A stretch of DNA of 64,000 nt, taken from an uncultured Bacteroides sp. GTDB taxonomy: Bacteria; Bacillota; Clostridia; Lachnospirales; Lachnospiraceae. Below are positions 25,242 to 34,091 of the stretch, piece by piece (within the stretch, counting starts at the first letter, position 1; every line of letters starts with the position of its first letter). The stretch is taken from the NCBI GenBank assembly GCA_945913015.1, contig CAMECH010000004.1, positions 62,001 through 126,000 of the forward strand, given 5' to 3'. Both the position numbers and the translations under genes were made by a program. The notes under the pieces are model-generated. The model saw only the letters and a list, made by a program, of their open reading frames with translations. It was not told where the DNA came from and did not search any database.

Positions 25242-26201
25242 ATGAACAAAGTTGTAGAAGAACTTGGTAAAATCGGCATTGTTCCGGTTATTGCACTTGA
25301 TGATGCAAAGGATGCAGCGCCATTAGCAAAGGCACTTATTGGTGGCGGACTTCCATGCGCAGAGGTTACTTTCAGAACTGCTGCTGCAGAAGAGTCAATC
25401 AGAATTATGGCAGAGAAGTATCCTGAACTCATCGTTGGTGCCGGTACAGTACTTACACCGGAGCATGCTGACAGAGCCATGAATGCCGGTGCAAAGTTCA
25501 TCGTAAGTCCGGGACTTAATCCTAAGGTTGTTAAGCATTGCATTGACAAGGGATATCCAATCGTTCCTGGTACAAGCAACCCATCAGACGTAGAAGTTGC
25601 AATTGAATTAGGTCTTGATGTTGTTAAATTCTTCCCTGCAGAAGCAGCAGGCGGACTTAACATGATTAAGTCAATGGCAGCACCTTATACAGGAATGAAG
25701 TTCATGCCGACAGGTGGAATTAATGCAGGTAATCTGAAGTCATACCTTGATTTTGGTAAGATTGTATGCTGCGGCGGTTCATGGATGGTTAAGAAGGATA
25801 TGGTTGCTGCAGGTGATTTCGCCGGTATTGAAAAGCTTACTAAGGAAGCTGTAGATACAATGCTTGGATTTGAAGTAAGACACGTAGGTGTTAATATGAC
25901 AAGCGGTGAAGAGGCAGAGGAACTCGCAGATACACTTAACAAGATGTTCAGCTTTGAGAAGAAGGTTGGCAACAGCTCAGTATTTGCAGGCACAGGTTTT
26001 GAGCTTATGAAGAAGCCGGGACGTGGTGCTAACGGACATATTGCAATTGCTACCAACTACATCGAGAGAGCTGTTTACCATCTTGAAAAGAGAGGCTTTG
26101 AGTTCGATATGGATTCTGCCGTAATTAAGGAAGGCAAGATGAAGGCTATCTACTTCAAGGGTGAGTTTGGCGGATTTGCAATGCACCTTGTTCAGAAGTA
26201 A
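25242..26201 (+). CDS. kdgA: KDPG/KHG aldolase with an extra C-terminal VOC-like domain
   Basis: A 319-residue protein. Residues 1-205 are a class-I 2-keto-3-deoxy-6-phosphogluconate aldolase that splits KDPG to pyruvate and glyceraldehyde-3-phosphate: catalytic Glu in CAEVTFRT, Schiff-base Lys in DVVKFFPAEAAGG, phosphate loop MPTGGIN. Residues about 208-319 are an added domain starting EVRHVGVNMTSGEEAEELAD and ending FGGFAMHLVQK. Its pattern (HVGV at the start, a helix, GHIAIAT in the middle, ERAVYHLEKRGFEF) resembles a vicinal-oxygen-chelate (glyoxalase-like) fold. This is inference. AAAGGAG lies 7 nt before ATG 25242; an upstream ATG at 25203 lies at the transcription start and is not used. 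Confidence 0.9.
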   Translation: MNKVVEELGKIGIVPVIALDDAKDAAPLAKALIGGGLPCAEVTFRTAAAEESIRIMAEKYPELIVGAGTVLTPEHADRAMNAGAKFIVSPGLNPKVVKHCIDKGYPIVPGTSNPSDVEVAIELGLDVVKFFPAEAAGGLNMIKSMAAPYTGMKFMPTGGINAGNLKSYLDFGKIVCCGGSWMVKKDMVAAGDFAGIEKLTKEAVDTMLGFEVRHVGVNMTSGEEAEELADTLNKMFSFEKKVGNSSVFAGTGFELMKKPGRGANGHIAIATNYIERAVYHLEKRGFEFDMDSAVIKEGKMKAIYFKGEFGGFAMHLVQK

Positions 26202-26230
26202 TTCGTAATTATATACATTTCGATTGCTGT

Positions 26231-26258
26231 CACACAGTGCTTATTCAGGTGCTGTGTG
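26231..26258 (+). other. Hairpin between kdgA and kdgK
   Basis: Stem CACACAG / CTGTGTG (26231-26237, 26252-26258), no T-run after it. Possibly an mRNA processing or stability element that separates expression of the two genes. Confidence 0.45.
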
Positions 26259-26304
26259 CTGCTAATAAAATAATCACAATAAAATTTATGGAGGATTTTT
26301 AAAA

Positions 26305-27336
26305 ATGGCAAAGGTTGTCACAATGGGAGAGATTATGTTAAGATTATCTACTCCAAACAATGAGAAGTTTATCCAGGCTGATGAGTTTGATGTATGCTAT
26401 GGCGGCGGTGAGGCTAATGTTGCTGTATCACTTGCTAACTATGGACATGATGCTGAGTTCGTTACTGCTGTACCTAACAACGAAATCGGTGAGTGTGCAG
26501 TTGCAGCTCTTAGAAAGTACAATGTAAAGACTGACAATATCGCTAAGTGCGGCGAGAGACTTGGTATTTACTACCTTGAGTCAGGTTCATCAATGAGACC
26601 TTCAAAGGTTGTTTATGACAGAGCTCATTCATCTATTTCAACAGCAACAGCTGCTGACTTCGATTTCGATAAGATTTTCGAGGGCGCTGACTGGTTCCAC
26701 TTCACAGGTATTACACCTGCTGTTTCAGATTCAGCTGCAGTTCTTACAGAGGAAGCTCTTAAGGCTGCTAAGAGACATGGTGTTACAGTATCAGTTGACC
26801 TTAACTTCCGTAAGAAGCTCTGGTCTTCAGAGAAGGCTCAGAAGGTTATGACAAACCTCATGCAGTATGTTGACGTATGCATCGGTAATGAAGAGGATGC
26901 AGAACTTGTTCTTGGATTTAAGCCGGGTAACACAGATGTAACAAGCGGTGACCTTGAACTTGCCGGTTACAAGTCAATTTTCGAGCAAATGGTAGAGAAG
27001 TTCAACTTCAAGTACTGCGTAAGCTCACTTCGTGTAAGCCACTCAGCTTCAGATAACGGCTGGTCAGCTTGCATCTACTCAGCAGCAGACAAGGAATTCT
27101 ATCATTCAAAAGAATACAGCATTCACCCAATCGTTGACCGTGTTGGTGGCGGTGATTCATTTGCAGGTGGTACAATCTGCGGACTCCTTGATGGCAAGAA
27201 CTTCAAGGATGCTCTTGAATTCGGTGTTGCTGCATCAGCTCTTAAGCACACAATTCCTGGTGACTTTAACCTTGTATCACGTAAGGAAGTTGAGACACTT
27301 GCAGGTGGCGATGCTTCAGGCCGTGTACAGAGATAA
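26305..27336 (+). CDS. kdgK: 2-keto-3-deoxygluconate kinase (PfkB family)
   Basis: A 343-residue PfkB-family sugar kinase that phosphorylates KDG to KDPG. The N-terminal glycine motif is CYGGGEANVAVSLANYG, and the C-terminal PfkB signature is VDRVGGGDSFAGGTICGLL with the catalytic aspartate. Context (after kdgA, uxaB, uxaA) makes KDG the likely substrate. GGAGG lies 9 nt before the ATG. The gene ends at a strong terminator that closes the uronate locus. Confidence 0.94.
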   Translation: MAKVVTMGEIMLRLSTPNNEKFIQADEFDVCYGGGEANVAVSLANYGHDAEFVTAVPNNEIGECAVAALRKYNVKTDNIAKCGERLGIYYLESGSSMRPSKVVYDRAHSSISTATAADFDFDKIFEGADWFHFTGITPAVSDSAAVLTEEALKAAKRHGVTVSVDLNFRKKLWSSEKAQKVMTNLMQYVDVCIGNEEDAELVLGFKPGNTDVTSGDLELAGYKSIFEQMVEKFNFKYCVSSLRVSHSASDNGWSACIYSAADKEFYHSKEYSIHPIVDRVGGGDSFAGGTICGLLDGKNFKDALEFGVAASALKHTIPGDFNLVSRKEVETLAGGDASGRVQR

Positions 27337-27359
27337 TTTTACTGTGATTTAAACAACTG

Positions 27360-27395
27360 CTCCCGCTTTAGTGATTAGCTTTAGCGGGAGTTTTT
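27360..27395 (+). terminator. Terminator of the kdgA-kdgK operon
   Basis: Perfect 8-bp stem CTCCCGCT / AGCGGGAG (27360-27367, 27383-27390) then TTTTT. Confidence 0.9.
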
Positions 27396-27412
27396 GTATT
27401 TTTATTGATGCC

Positions 27413-27441
27413 TTGACAAATATAACTGTCTGTTATAAAAT
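27413..27441 (+). promoter_or_regulatory. Promoter of the aspS T-box transcript
   Basis: TTGACA (27413-27418), 17 nt, TAAAAT (27436-27441), immediately before the T-box leader. Confidence 0.7.
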
Positions 27442-27444
27442 ATC

Positions 27445-27719
27445 TCCAAAGCGACGACGGAGAGAAGTAATGTCAATTATCGTTTGCAGCGAGCCGGGGA
27501 CGGTGCAAGCCCGGTAAAGTGAATTGATACGAATAACACTCTAACAGCAGCAAACTGAACGCATTTCAACCATATGTCTTGTCAGTAGGGGCGCCGTGTG
27601 CTGAACGTTACACAGCAGGTCATGGAGGTGGCTGTCAGAATACATCTGGCAGTAAGTCAGGTGGTACCGCGGACATTTAACTGTTCGTCCTGAATTGTTT
27701 CAGGATGGGCAGTTTTTTT
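27445..27719 (+). promoter_or_regulatory. T-box riboswitch leader of aspS
   Basis: The conserved T-box sequence AGGTGGTACCGCGG is at 27659-27672. The terminator, 15 fully paired positions (27680-27694 with 27699-27713, three G-U) plus seven T, follows. Stem I is clear: lower helix 27459-27462/27539-27542, AGTA element at 27466-27469, upper helix 27471-27478/27522-27529, and a GC-rich apical part. The 3' side of the specifier loop reads CGAATAACA (27530-27538). With the usual GAA(T)-codon-purine register the specifier is AAC (27535-27537), an asparagine codon. Uncharged tRNA binding would stabilise the antiterminator and let aspS be transcribed. Confidence 0.95.
27680..27719 (+). terminator. 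Regulated terminator of the aspS T-box
   Basis: 15-bp stem with a TTGT loop and a T7 tract, mutually exclusive with the antiterminator formed with the T-box sequence at 27659-27672. Confidence 0.92.
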
Positions 27720-27746
27720 GTTAATAAATTTTTAAGGAGATAAAGA

Positions 27747-29492
27747 ATGTCAAACTTATATCGTAGTAAGACAATGGATCAGATTGGTGAAGGCGATATC
27801 GGCCAGCAGATGAAAATCGCCGGATGGGTGGAAAATATACGTGACCACGGCGGAGTTTCTTTTGTTGATTTGCGTGATATGTACGGAATGGTACAGGTTG
27901 TATTCCGTGACACTGAGCTTCTCAAAGGAATCCGCAAAGAGCAGTGCTTAAGCATTGAAGGTGTAATCATGCAGCGTGATGAGGAAACATATAATCCGAA
28001 GATTGCAACAGGTACAGTAGAGCTTGAGGCACACAAGGTTGATGTTCTTGGAAAAGTATACAGAGATTTACCGTTTGAGGTTCCTACATCAAAAGAAATC
28101 CGTGAGGATGTGCGTCTGAAATACCGTTATCTTGATTTGAGAAACCAGAAGGTAAAAGAAAATATATTATTCCGTTCAAAGGTTATTGCATATCTTCGTC
28201 AGAAGATGACTGAAATGGGATTTGTTGAGTTCCAGACACCTATTCTTTGTGCATCATCACCGGAAGGCGCGAGAGATTACATTGTGCCTTCACGTGTGCA
28301 CAAGGGAAAATTCTACGCACTGCCGCAGGCACCACAGCAGTTTAAGCAGCTTCTCATGGCGTCGGGATTTGATAAATATTTTCAGATTGCACCTTGCTTC
28401 CGCGATGAAGATGCAAGAGCTGACCGCTCACCGGGAGAATTTTATCAGCTTGATTTTGAGATGAGCTTCGCAACGCAGGAGGATGTATTTGCTGTCGGTG
28501 AAGAAGTACTCACTTCTACATTTGAAAAATTTGCACCGGAAGGATATGAGGTTACAAAGGCGCCATTCCCGATTATCAGCTATAAGCAGGCTATGCTTGA
28601 ATTCGGCTCGGATAAGCCTGACCTTCGCAATCCTCTTAGAATTATTGATGTTACCGAGTTCTTCCAGAGATGTACATTTAAGCCGTTCCACGGTAAGACT
28701 GTAAGAGCACTGAAGGTACATGCTGAGCTTTCAAAGGGCTTCCATGAAAAGCTTCTCAAGTTTGCACAGTCAATCGGAATGAAGGGACTTGGATATCTTG
28801 AAGTAAATGAGGATATGTCTTACAAGGGACCTATTGACAAATTTATTCCTGATGATATGAAGTCAGAGCTTGCACAACTTGCAGGGCTTGTTCCTGGTGA
28901 TGTTATTTTCTTTATCGCCGATACGGAAGAGGCTGCATCAAAATATGCAGGACAGATTCGTAATGAACTTGGAGAAAGACTTGATCTCATCGAAAAGAAC
29001 GCATACCGTTTCTGCTATGTGAATGACTTCCCGATGTTTGAACTTGATGAGGAGACAAAGCAGATTGGATTTACGCACAATCCGTTCTCAATGCCGCAAG
29101 GAGGTCTTGAGGCACTTAATACAAAGGATCCTCTTGATATTCTTGCATATCAGTACGATATTGTCTGCAACGGCGTAGAACTTTCATCAGGTGCTGTAAG
29201 AAACCATGATATTGATATTATGGTAAAAGCATTTGAAATTGCAGGATACAGTGAAGAAACTCTCAAAGAGAAGTTTGGCGCCCTGTACAATGCTTTCCAG
29301 TTTGGAGCACCTCCACATGCCGGAATGGCACCGGGAGTTGACAGAATGATAATGCTTCTTCGCAATGAAGAGAATATACGTGAGGTTATTGCGTTTCCGA
29401 TGAACAGCACGGCACAGGATCTTATGACAGGCGCTCCTAATGAAGTATCTGAAAAGCAGCTTCGTGAAGCACATATTAAAGTGAGAGATTAA
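27747..29492 (+). CDS. aspS: Aspartyl-tRNA synthetase
   Basis: A 581-residue bacterial-type class-II synthetase that charges tRNA-Asp and, if non-discriminating, tRNA-Asn. The N-terminal OB fold contains VENIRDHGGVSFVDLRD, motif 2 is FRDEDARADRSPGEFYQLD (core FRDEDxRADR), a GAD insertion domain lies around residues 290-400, and motif 3 is GMAPGVDRMIMLL. His34 in RDHGG is the residue that I recall as associated with non-discriminating AspRS enzymes (Leu in E. coli). GGAG lies 8 nt before the ATG. Expression is governed by the T-box leader. Confidence 0.97.
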   Translation: MSNLYRSKTMDQIGEGDIGQQMKIAGWVENIRDHGGVSFVDLRDMYGMVQVVFRDTELLKGIRKEQCLSIEGVIMQRDEETYNPKIATGTVELEAHKVDVLGKVYRDLPFEVPTSKEIREDVRLKYRYLDLRNQKVKENILFRSKVIAYLRQKMTEMGFVEFQTPILCASSPEGARDYIVPSRVHKGKFYALPQAPQQFKQLLMASGFDKYFQIAPCFRDEDARADRSPGEFYQLDFEMSFATQEDVFAVGEEVLTSTFEKFAPEGYEVTKAPFPIISYKQAMLEFGSDKPDLRNPLRIIDVTEFFQRCTFKPFHGKTVRALKVHAELSKGFHEKLLKFAQSIGMKGLGYLEVNEDMSYKGPIDKFIPDDMKSELAQLAGLVPGDVIFFIADTEEAASKYAGQIRNELGERLDLIEKNAYRFCYVNDFPMFELDEETKQIGFTHNPFSMPQGGLEALNTKDPLDILAYQYDIVCNGVELSSGAVRNHDIDIMVKAFEIAGYSEETLKEKFGALYNAFQFGAPPHAGMAPGVDRMIMLLRNEENIREVIAFPMNSTAQDLMTGAPNEVSEKQLREAHIKVRD

Positions 29493-29831
29493 TTCGTGTG
29501 AGAGATTAATTTAATATGTTTTAATATGGAAATACTGCGTTATAAGCGGAATACAGGCTTGTGACGCAGTATTTTTATTGCAGTCGTAATACATGCATTT
29601 TGTCATATCTTGTGTTGAGAATTTATATGATTGGAAAATATGGTATTTTTTATTGAAAAAAGATTGAACTTTTTTTGTTATTAGTATAATATTATTAGGT
29701 GAATGTGACGATAAATTATTAAATTCTATAACTATGCATTTTTTTAAGATGTTTAAACTTCTGTTTTGGAGAATTCCCGACCATATGTCGTAAGACAATT
29801 ATTTGACACATGAGGGGTGCGGAGGGTATAT
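29493..29831. other. AT-rich intergenic region between aspS and the Big_2 protein gene
   Basis: 339 bp without a credible gene. It holds the aspS terminator (29531-29577) and a possible promoter with TATAAT at 29685-29690 but only a poorly spaced TTGAAC (29664-29669, 15-nt spacer). I looked for a c-di-GMP riboswitch consensus and did not find one. Confidence 0.7.
29531..29577 (+). terminator. Terminator of aspS
   Basis: 10-bp perfect stem AATACTGCGT / ACGCAGTATT (29531-29540, 29564-29573) followed by TTTATT. Confidence 0.75.
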
Positions 29832-32800
29832 ATGAAGAAAATTAGTATGAGAAAACTAAAAAAGCTGCTTGCTAAGTATAAGAAAGCGGCAGTATTTTTG
29901 GCAATGCTGCTTGTAGTAGGTCTGGGACTTATAGTTGCACAGGTGCTTGCTGTAACTCTTGCTATCAAAAGTGAGACTCTTGAACTTGACAGAAATAATT
30001 ATTACAACATAGGTAATGAGGGATATACATATTCATTTAATGCGGAAGTGCAGGGAATAACTGTCGGAGGAGATGTCTCAAAGGATGATTTTTCATGGGA
30101 CACAGACAGGGCTTCAATTATATCTGTAACTAAAGACACATCAACTACAGATACAACATTCAGGGCAGATGTAAAAGGCAAAGCTGCCGGTTTTGCCAAT
30201 ATTAATGTTACATTTGTTCCGAAGGATGGTACTGCCACACAGAAAGCATCACAGGGAGTATTTGTGCCGCTTAAGTCATTGCTCAAAGAAGCTACGACCG
30301 GCGGTGCAGTCAGTGATTCCAATGTGTATAATGAAGGGACTGAATTTATACTCACAAGTGAAAATACTGTTGAATCAAACCCGCTCCGCTGTAAAGTTTA
30401 CAGAGCTGACGGAACGGAGCTTACCAGTACAAACGGACTTGGTACGGATGTAATTATTACTACAACTGATTATAAGACAATTGCAGTTAAGTTTAATACA
30501 TCGGGCGCATATAAGGTTATGGCATGTACCGATGACTATCTTTCCAATACGGATGCAAGGAAAATTGATAAACTTAAAACAGAATATAAAGTCAATGTGA
30601 AGGTACTCTTCAAAGAGGGGGCGCCTTCTGCATCAGAAGGTAATTTCCTTCCTATAAGACTTACTTCAGACAGCAGAAAGTACTGCCTGATTCCGGATGT
30701 GAATAATTCGTATGCACTTATGACTAACGCATCAAAGAACGGCACTCCGGACAAGTATGGCATAAGCTGGAAGTCGAGCAATGAAGATGCTGTTACGTTG
30801 GTTAAGCCTTCTGGCGGCGTCTACAATATGGTAAAGGGAAAATATGCAGGTATCTCAAAGATTACTGCGGGTATTACCGCTACTGATGTTGGCGGTACGG
30901 ATTTCTTCATGACAAATTCATCGGACGTATGTTATGCTGTAGTTCCGTTTGTATGGGGGATGGATGGATTTGATACTGTTGACGGAGTATCGACCAAGGC
31001 TATTACTATGAATGTTAACGACAGTTACACTCTGTCTACATCAGGTAAGCCGTCTGCGGTTACATGGGGACTTAGTGATACAATCAATGCAACTGTTGTA
31101 AACGGACAGTTTACCGCAACCAAAGAGGGGGATTATGTTGTTACCGCAACGCTGGCACAGAACCAGTTTGTGGGAGACAGCAATGAACTTATTGCTCTTA
31201 TGGGCCGCTCTACAATTGAAATTACGATTCATGTTATTGATTCATTCGGAATAAGTGAAGAGAGGCATTCGTTATATGTCGGTGACGGCTTTGTGCTGAA
31301 AGCCATAACAACAGACCCTGAAACGAATGTAACATTTACATATAAGAATCTTCCGTCGGTAACAGGAGGAGAAGTTCCAAAAGATAAGCTTATTGAGCTT
31401 AAGGACTATAAGGAAGATGGCTCAAATGTGGTCACGGGAACAACTGTTACGGGTAAAAAAGCCGGTGTCGTAGAGATAACGGCAACACAGATTGTTAATA
31501 ATGTAGTAAAGACAGCAACGTGTATAGTTTATGTTATTGACAGACCTATTGAGGTTGAATCGCTTGCAATTGATCCGCCTGAGATTCAGATTGACAGAGG
31601 CTCTACGGCAACGCTTAATGTTGTGTTCAATAAAAACCATTCAACACCTGATAATATGAATGTATTCTGGAGCTCCTCCAATACTAACGTTGTTACTGTT
31701 GAAGGAAACGGAAATCTGAGCACTGCCACGATTTCAGGTAAGAAGGGCGGTACGGCGGTTGTAATGGTTGTCAGTCAGGATGGACTTTTAAGTGCAACGT
31801 GTACGGTAAATGTGCGCGAACCGGTAACGGGAGTTACACTTAATGAGACATCAATTACAGCTTCGATGTCACAGAAGAATTTCCAGCTTGTGCCTACGGT
31901 CACACCGGCAGGAGATGGTGTTAACAGAGAGGTTACATGGTCAACAACAGATCCGTCGGTTCTTACGGTAGACAAGAATGGTCTTGTTACTTATAAAGGA
32001 ACGGGATATGCTTCTGTAATATGTACAACTGTTGACGGCGGATATCAGGCGTTCTGTAATTTCTATGTCAATATACCGGTGCAGACACTTAAGCTTGACT
32101 ATACCGATGAGATTATGTCTATGGGCGGACAGTTAAGAATTACGGCAGAAGTACTTCCGCTGAATGCAACACAGAGAACGGTATCGTGGGAGTCATCGGA
32201 TACTTCCGTGTGTACGGTAGATACCAATGGTCTTGTCAAGGCAACGGGTGTAGGATTTGCAACCATTCTTTGTAAGACAATTGACGGAAGTGACCTTACG
32301 GCAATGTGTAAGATTTATGTTAAGCAGCCTGTAACTTCGGTTGTGCTTAACACAAAGCAGATTGAGGTCAGAAAAGGAACTGTATTCTGGCTTAATGCAA
32401 CGTGTCTTCCTGAAAATGCAGATAACAAGATTTGTGCATGGGTCAGCAGTGATGAAGATGTGTGTACGGTAGAAGATGATGGTAAGGTAACGGCAGTAGG
32501 CAGCGGTACATGTAATATTGTATGTACTAATGTGGATACAGGAATTTCAGATTATTGCGTTGTTACAGTAACACAACCGGTAACTGGAATTACACTTAAT
32601 TCCGATTATCAGTCAATGTGGGTTGGTGCAAAATATGCAATTATTCCGAATGTTCTTCCGATAGATGCGGATAACAAGAATGTAACATATGAATCAAGCG
32701 ATAAAACTGTTGCAACCGTAGACGAAGATGGTATTGTCACAGCGCTGAAGGGTGGTTCATGTGTCATCATAGTTACAACTGAAGAAATGCATCTGAAGGC

Positions 32801-33800
32801 AAGCGTAACAATTGATGTAAAAGAATATGTGTCATCAATTACGCTCAGTGAACATGAAAAGTTCTTAAATATCGGAGCGGCAGCTACACTTAAAGCTTCT
32901 GTAGGAACGGAGACTGCAACAAATAAGAGTATTACATGGAGCTCTTCAAATACCGGAGTATGTTCGGTTGTTGACGGAACTATTTACGGCAATTATCCGG
33001 GGGTTGCAGTAATTACAGCTACGGCAGCCGACGGAAGCGGTGTCTCGGATACATGTATAGTAAGAGTTGTAAATCCTGTAACATCAATTACTATTGAACC
33101 GAGTGAAGTAAAGATTCTTGTTGGTGATTATTATAAACTGAAAGCAACTGTGCTGCCTGAAAATGCTACAATCAAGGATTTAAGATGGGAATCATCGAAT
33201 GATGCTATTGCAACGGTTGATTCTGATGGCGAAATAGTCGGAGTTGCTGTCGGTAAGTGTAAGATTACCGCATATTCAAAGGACGGCAATGAAGTAAAAG
33301 GCTCATGCTCCGTATATGTTTCGCCTGTAGTAAAGATTAGTTCGCTTAAGATTAATTCAAGTGAAATAACAATGCTTGCAGGAAAGACAAGAAAGCTTAC
33401 ATCTTATATTACGCCAACAAATACAACTGAGTCGGTTGACTGGTATTCAACAGATACTTCTATTGTAGTTGTTGATTCAACAGGAACAATCACAACTGTC
33501 GGACCGGGTATTGCAGATGTAGTGGTATATGGAGGCCTGACCAATATTTCGGCTTCATGTAAAGTACATTCACTTGCACTGAGCAAGACCAGCATAAATC
33601 TTGGACAGTACGACACATTTGATTTGGCTGTGGATGGTTCTGCCGGATATAATGTATCGTGGCGAACATCCAATCCTAGGGTCGCAACGGTTGACAATAC
33701 AGGTCATGTGGTTGCAAGAATGAGAGGAACTACAACAATAACAGCTACGGTTGATAACAAGACTCTTACATGTGTTGTAAATGTCGGAACACTTTATTAA
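29832..33800 (+). CDS. Large surface protein with tandem Big_2 (bacterial Ig-like) repeats
   Basis: A 1322-residue exported protein. A basic N-terminus and one hydrophobic segment (about residues 18-42, AAVFLAMLLVVGLGLIVAQV) act as signal or membrane anchor. Residues about 45-560 contain divergent Ig-like regions; from about 575 to the end run nine tandem Big_2 repeats of about 80 residues, each with the pattern V-x-x-I/L-x-L ... W-x-S-S-D/N-x-x-V-x-T-V-D-x-x-G-x-V. Repeats 2-7 are rich in cysteine. No LPXTG, SLH or catalytic domain is visible, so it may be held by its N-terminal anchor. Role in adhesion or cell-surface structure is inference. GGAGGG lies 6 nt before ATG 29832. Confidence 0.88.
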   Translation: MKKISMRKLKKLLAKYKKAAVFLAMLLVVGLGLIVAQVLAVTLAIKSETLELDRNNYYNIGNEGYTYSFNAEVQGITVGGDVSKDDFSWDTDRASIISVTKDTSTTDTTFRADVKGKAAGFANINVTFVPKDGTATQKASQGVFVPLKSLLKEATTGGAVSDSNVYNEGTEFILTSENTVESNPLRCKVYRADGTELTSTNGLGTDVIITTTDYKTIAVKFNTSGAYKVMACTDDYLSNTDARKIDKLKTEYKVNVKVLFKEGAPSASEGNFLPIRLTSDSRKYCLIPDVNNSYALMTNASKNGTPDKYGISWKSSNEDAVTLVKPSGGVYNMVKGKYAGISKITAGITATDVGGTDFFMTNSSDVCYAVVPFVWGMDGFDTVDGVSTKAITMNVNDSYTLSTSGKPSAVTWGLSDTINATVVNGQFTATKEGDYVVTATLAQNQFVGDSNELIALMGRSTIEITIHVIDSFGISEERHSLYVGDGFVLKAITTDPETNVTFTYKNLPSVTGGEVPKDKLIELKDYKEDGSNVVTGTTVTGKKAGVVEITATQIVNNVVKTATCIVYVIDRPIEVESLAIDPPEIQIDRGSTATLNVVFNKNHSTPDNMNVFWSSSNTNVVTVEGNGNLSTATISGKKGGTAVVMVVSQDGLLSATCTVNVREPVTGVTLNETSITASMSQKNFQLVPTVTPAGDGVNREVTWSTTDPSVLTVDKNGLVTYKGTGYASVICTTVDGGYQAFCNFYVNIPVQTLKLDYTDEIMSMGGQLRITAEVLPLNATQRTVSWESSDTSVCTVDTNGLVKATGVGFATILCKTIDGSDLTAMCKIYVKQPVTSVVLNTKQIEVRKGTVFWLNATCLPENADNKICAWVSSDEDVCTVEDDGKVTAVGSGTCNIVCTNVDTGISDYCVVTVTQPVTGITLNSDYQSMWVGAKYAIIPNVLPIDADNKNVTYESSDKTVATVDEDGIVTALKGGSCVIIVTTEEMHLKASVTIDVKEYVSSITLSEHEKFLNIGAAATLKASVGTETATNKSITWSSSNTGVCSVVDGTIYGNYPGVAVITATAADGSGVSDTCIVRVVNPVTSITIEPSEVKILVGDYYKLKATVLPENATIKDLRWESSNDAIATVDSDGEIVGVAVGKCKITAYSKDGNEVKGSCSVYVSPVVKISSLKINSSEITMLAGKTRKLTSYITPTNTTESVDWYSTDTSIVVVDSTGTITTVGPGIADVVVYGGLTNISASCKVHSLALSKTSINLGQYDTFDLAVDGSAGYNVSWRTSNPRVATVDNTGHVVARMRGTTTITATVDNKTLTCVVNVGTLY

Positions 33801-33872
33801 TTGAATGAGATTTCATATTTATTTCATAAAGTGGACACAGAATGTACACCGAATTTATGTATATTAATTAAC

Positions 33873-33900
33873 AGATAGCAAAGATAACATCTTTCTATCT
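33873..33900 (+). other. Strong hairpin without T-run downstream of the Big_2 gene
   Basis: Arms 33873-33878/33895-33900 and 33880-33885/33889-33894 form 12 bp with one bulged C and a 3-nt loop; a C-rich tract (CCCCCC) follows instead of T. It may stabilise the 3' end of the long mRNA. Confidence 0.6.
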
Positions 33901-33925
33901 CCCCCCTCATATTTTATTTTGGAAA

Positions 33926-33963
33926 CAACGCCTGTTCTTCTTGGAAGAAGGGCGTTGTTTTTT
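33926..33963 (+). terminator. Terminator of the Big_2 protein gene
   Basis: Stem CAACGCC / GGCGTTG (33926-33932, 33951-33957) with an inner TCTTCTT/AAGAAG helix, followed by TTTTTT. Confidence 0.88.
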
Positions 33964-34091
33964 AGTTCTTTAGTTGATTATTTTTTTAAAATATGGTAAA
34001 ATCTTTGTGGTATTTTATATCGTATATGATATGGTTAATATTCTTATGTGGGAATAAGCATTTTAAAGTGACCTTGAAGCAGGAGGACTGA

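Noticed and set aside
29577-29831. c-di-GMP riboswitch before the Big_2 surface protein
   Set aside because: Such genes are often under this control, but neither the class I conserved core segments nor a class II pseudoknot pattern could be found.
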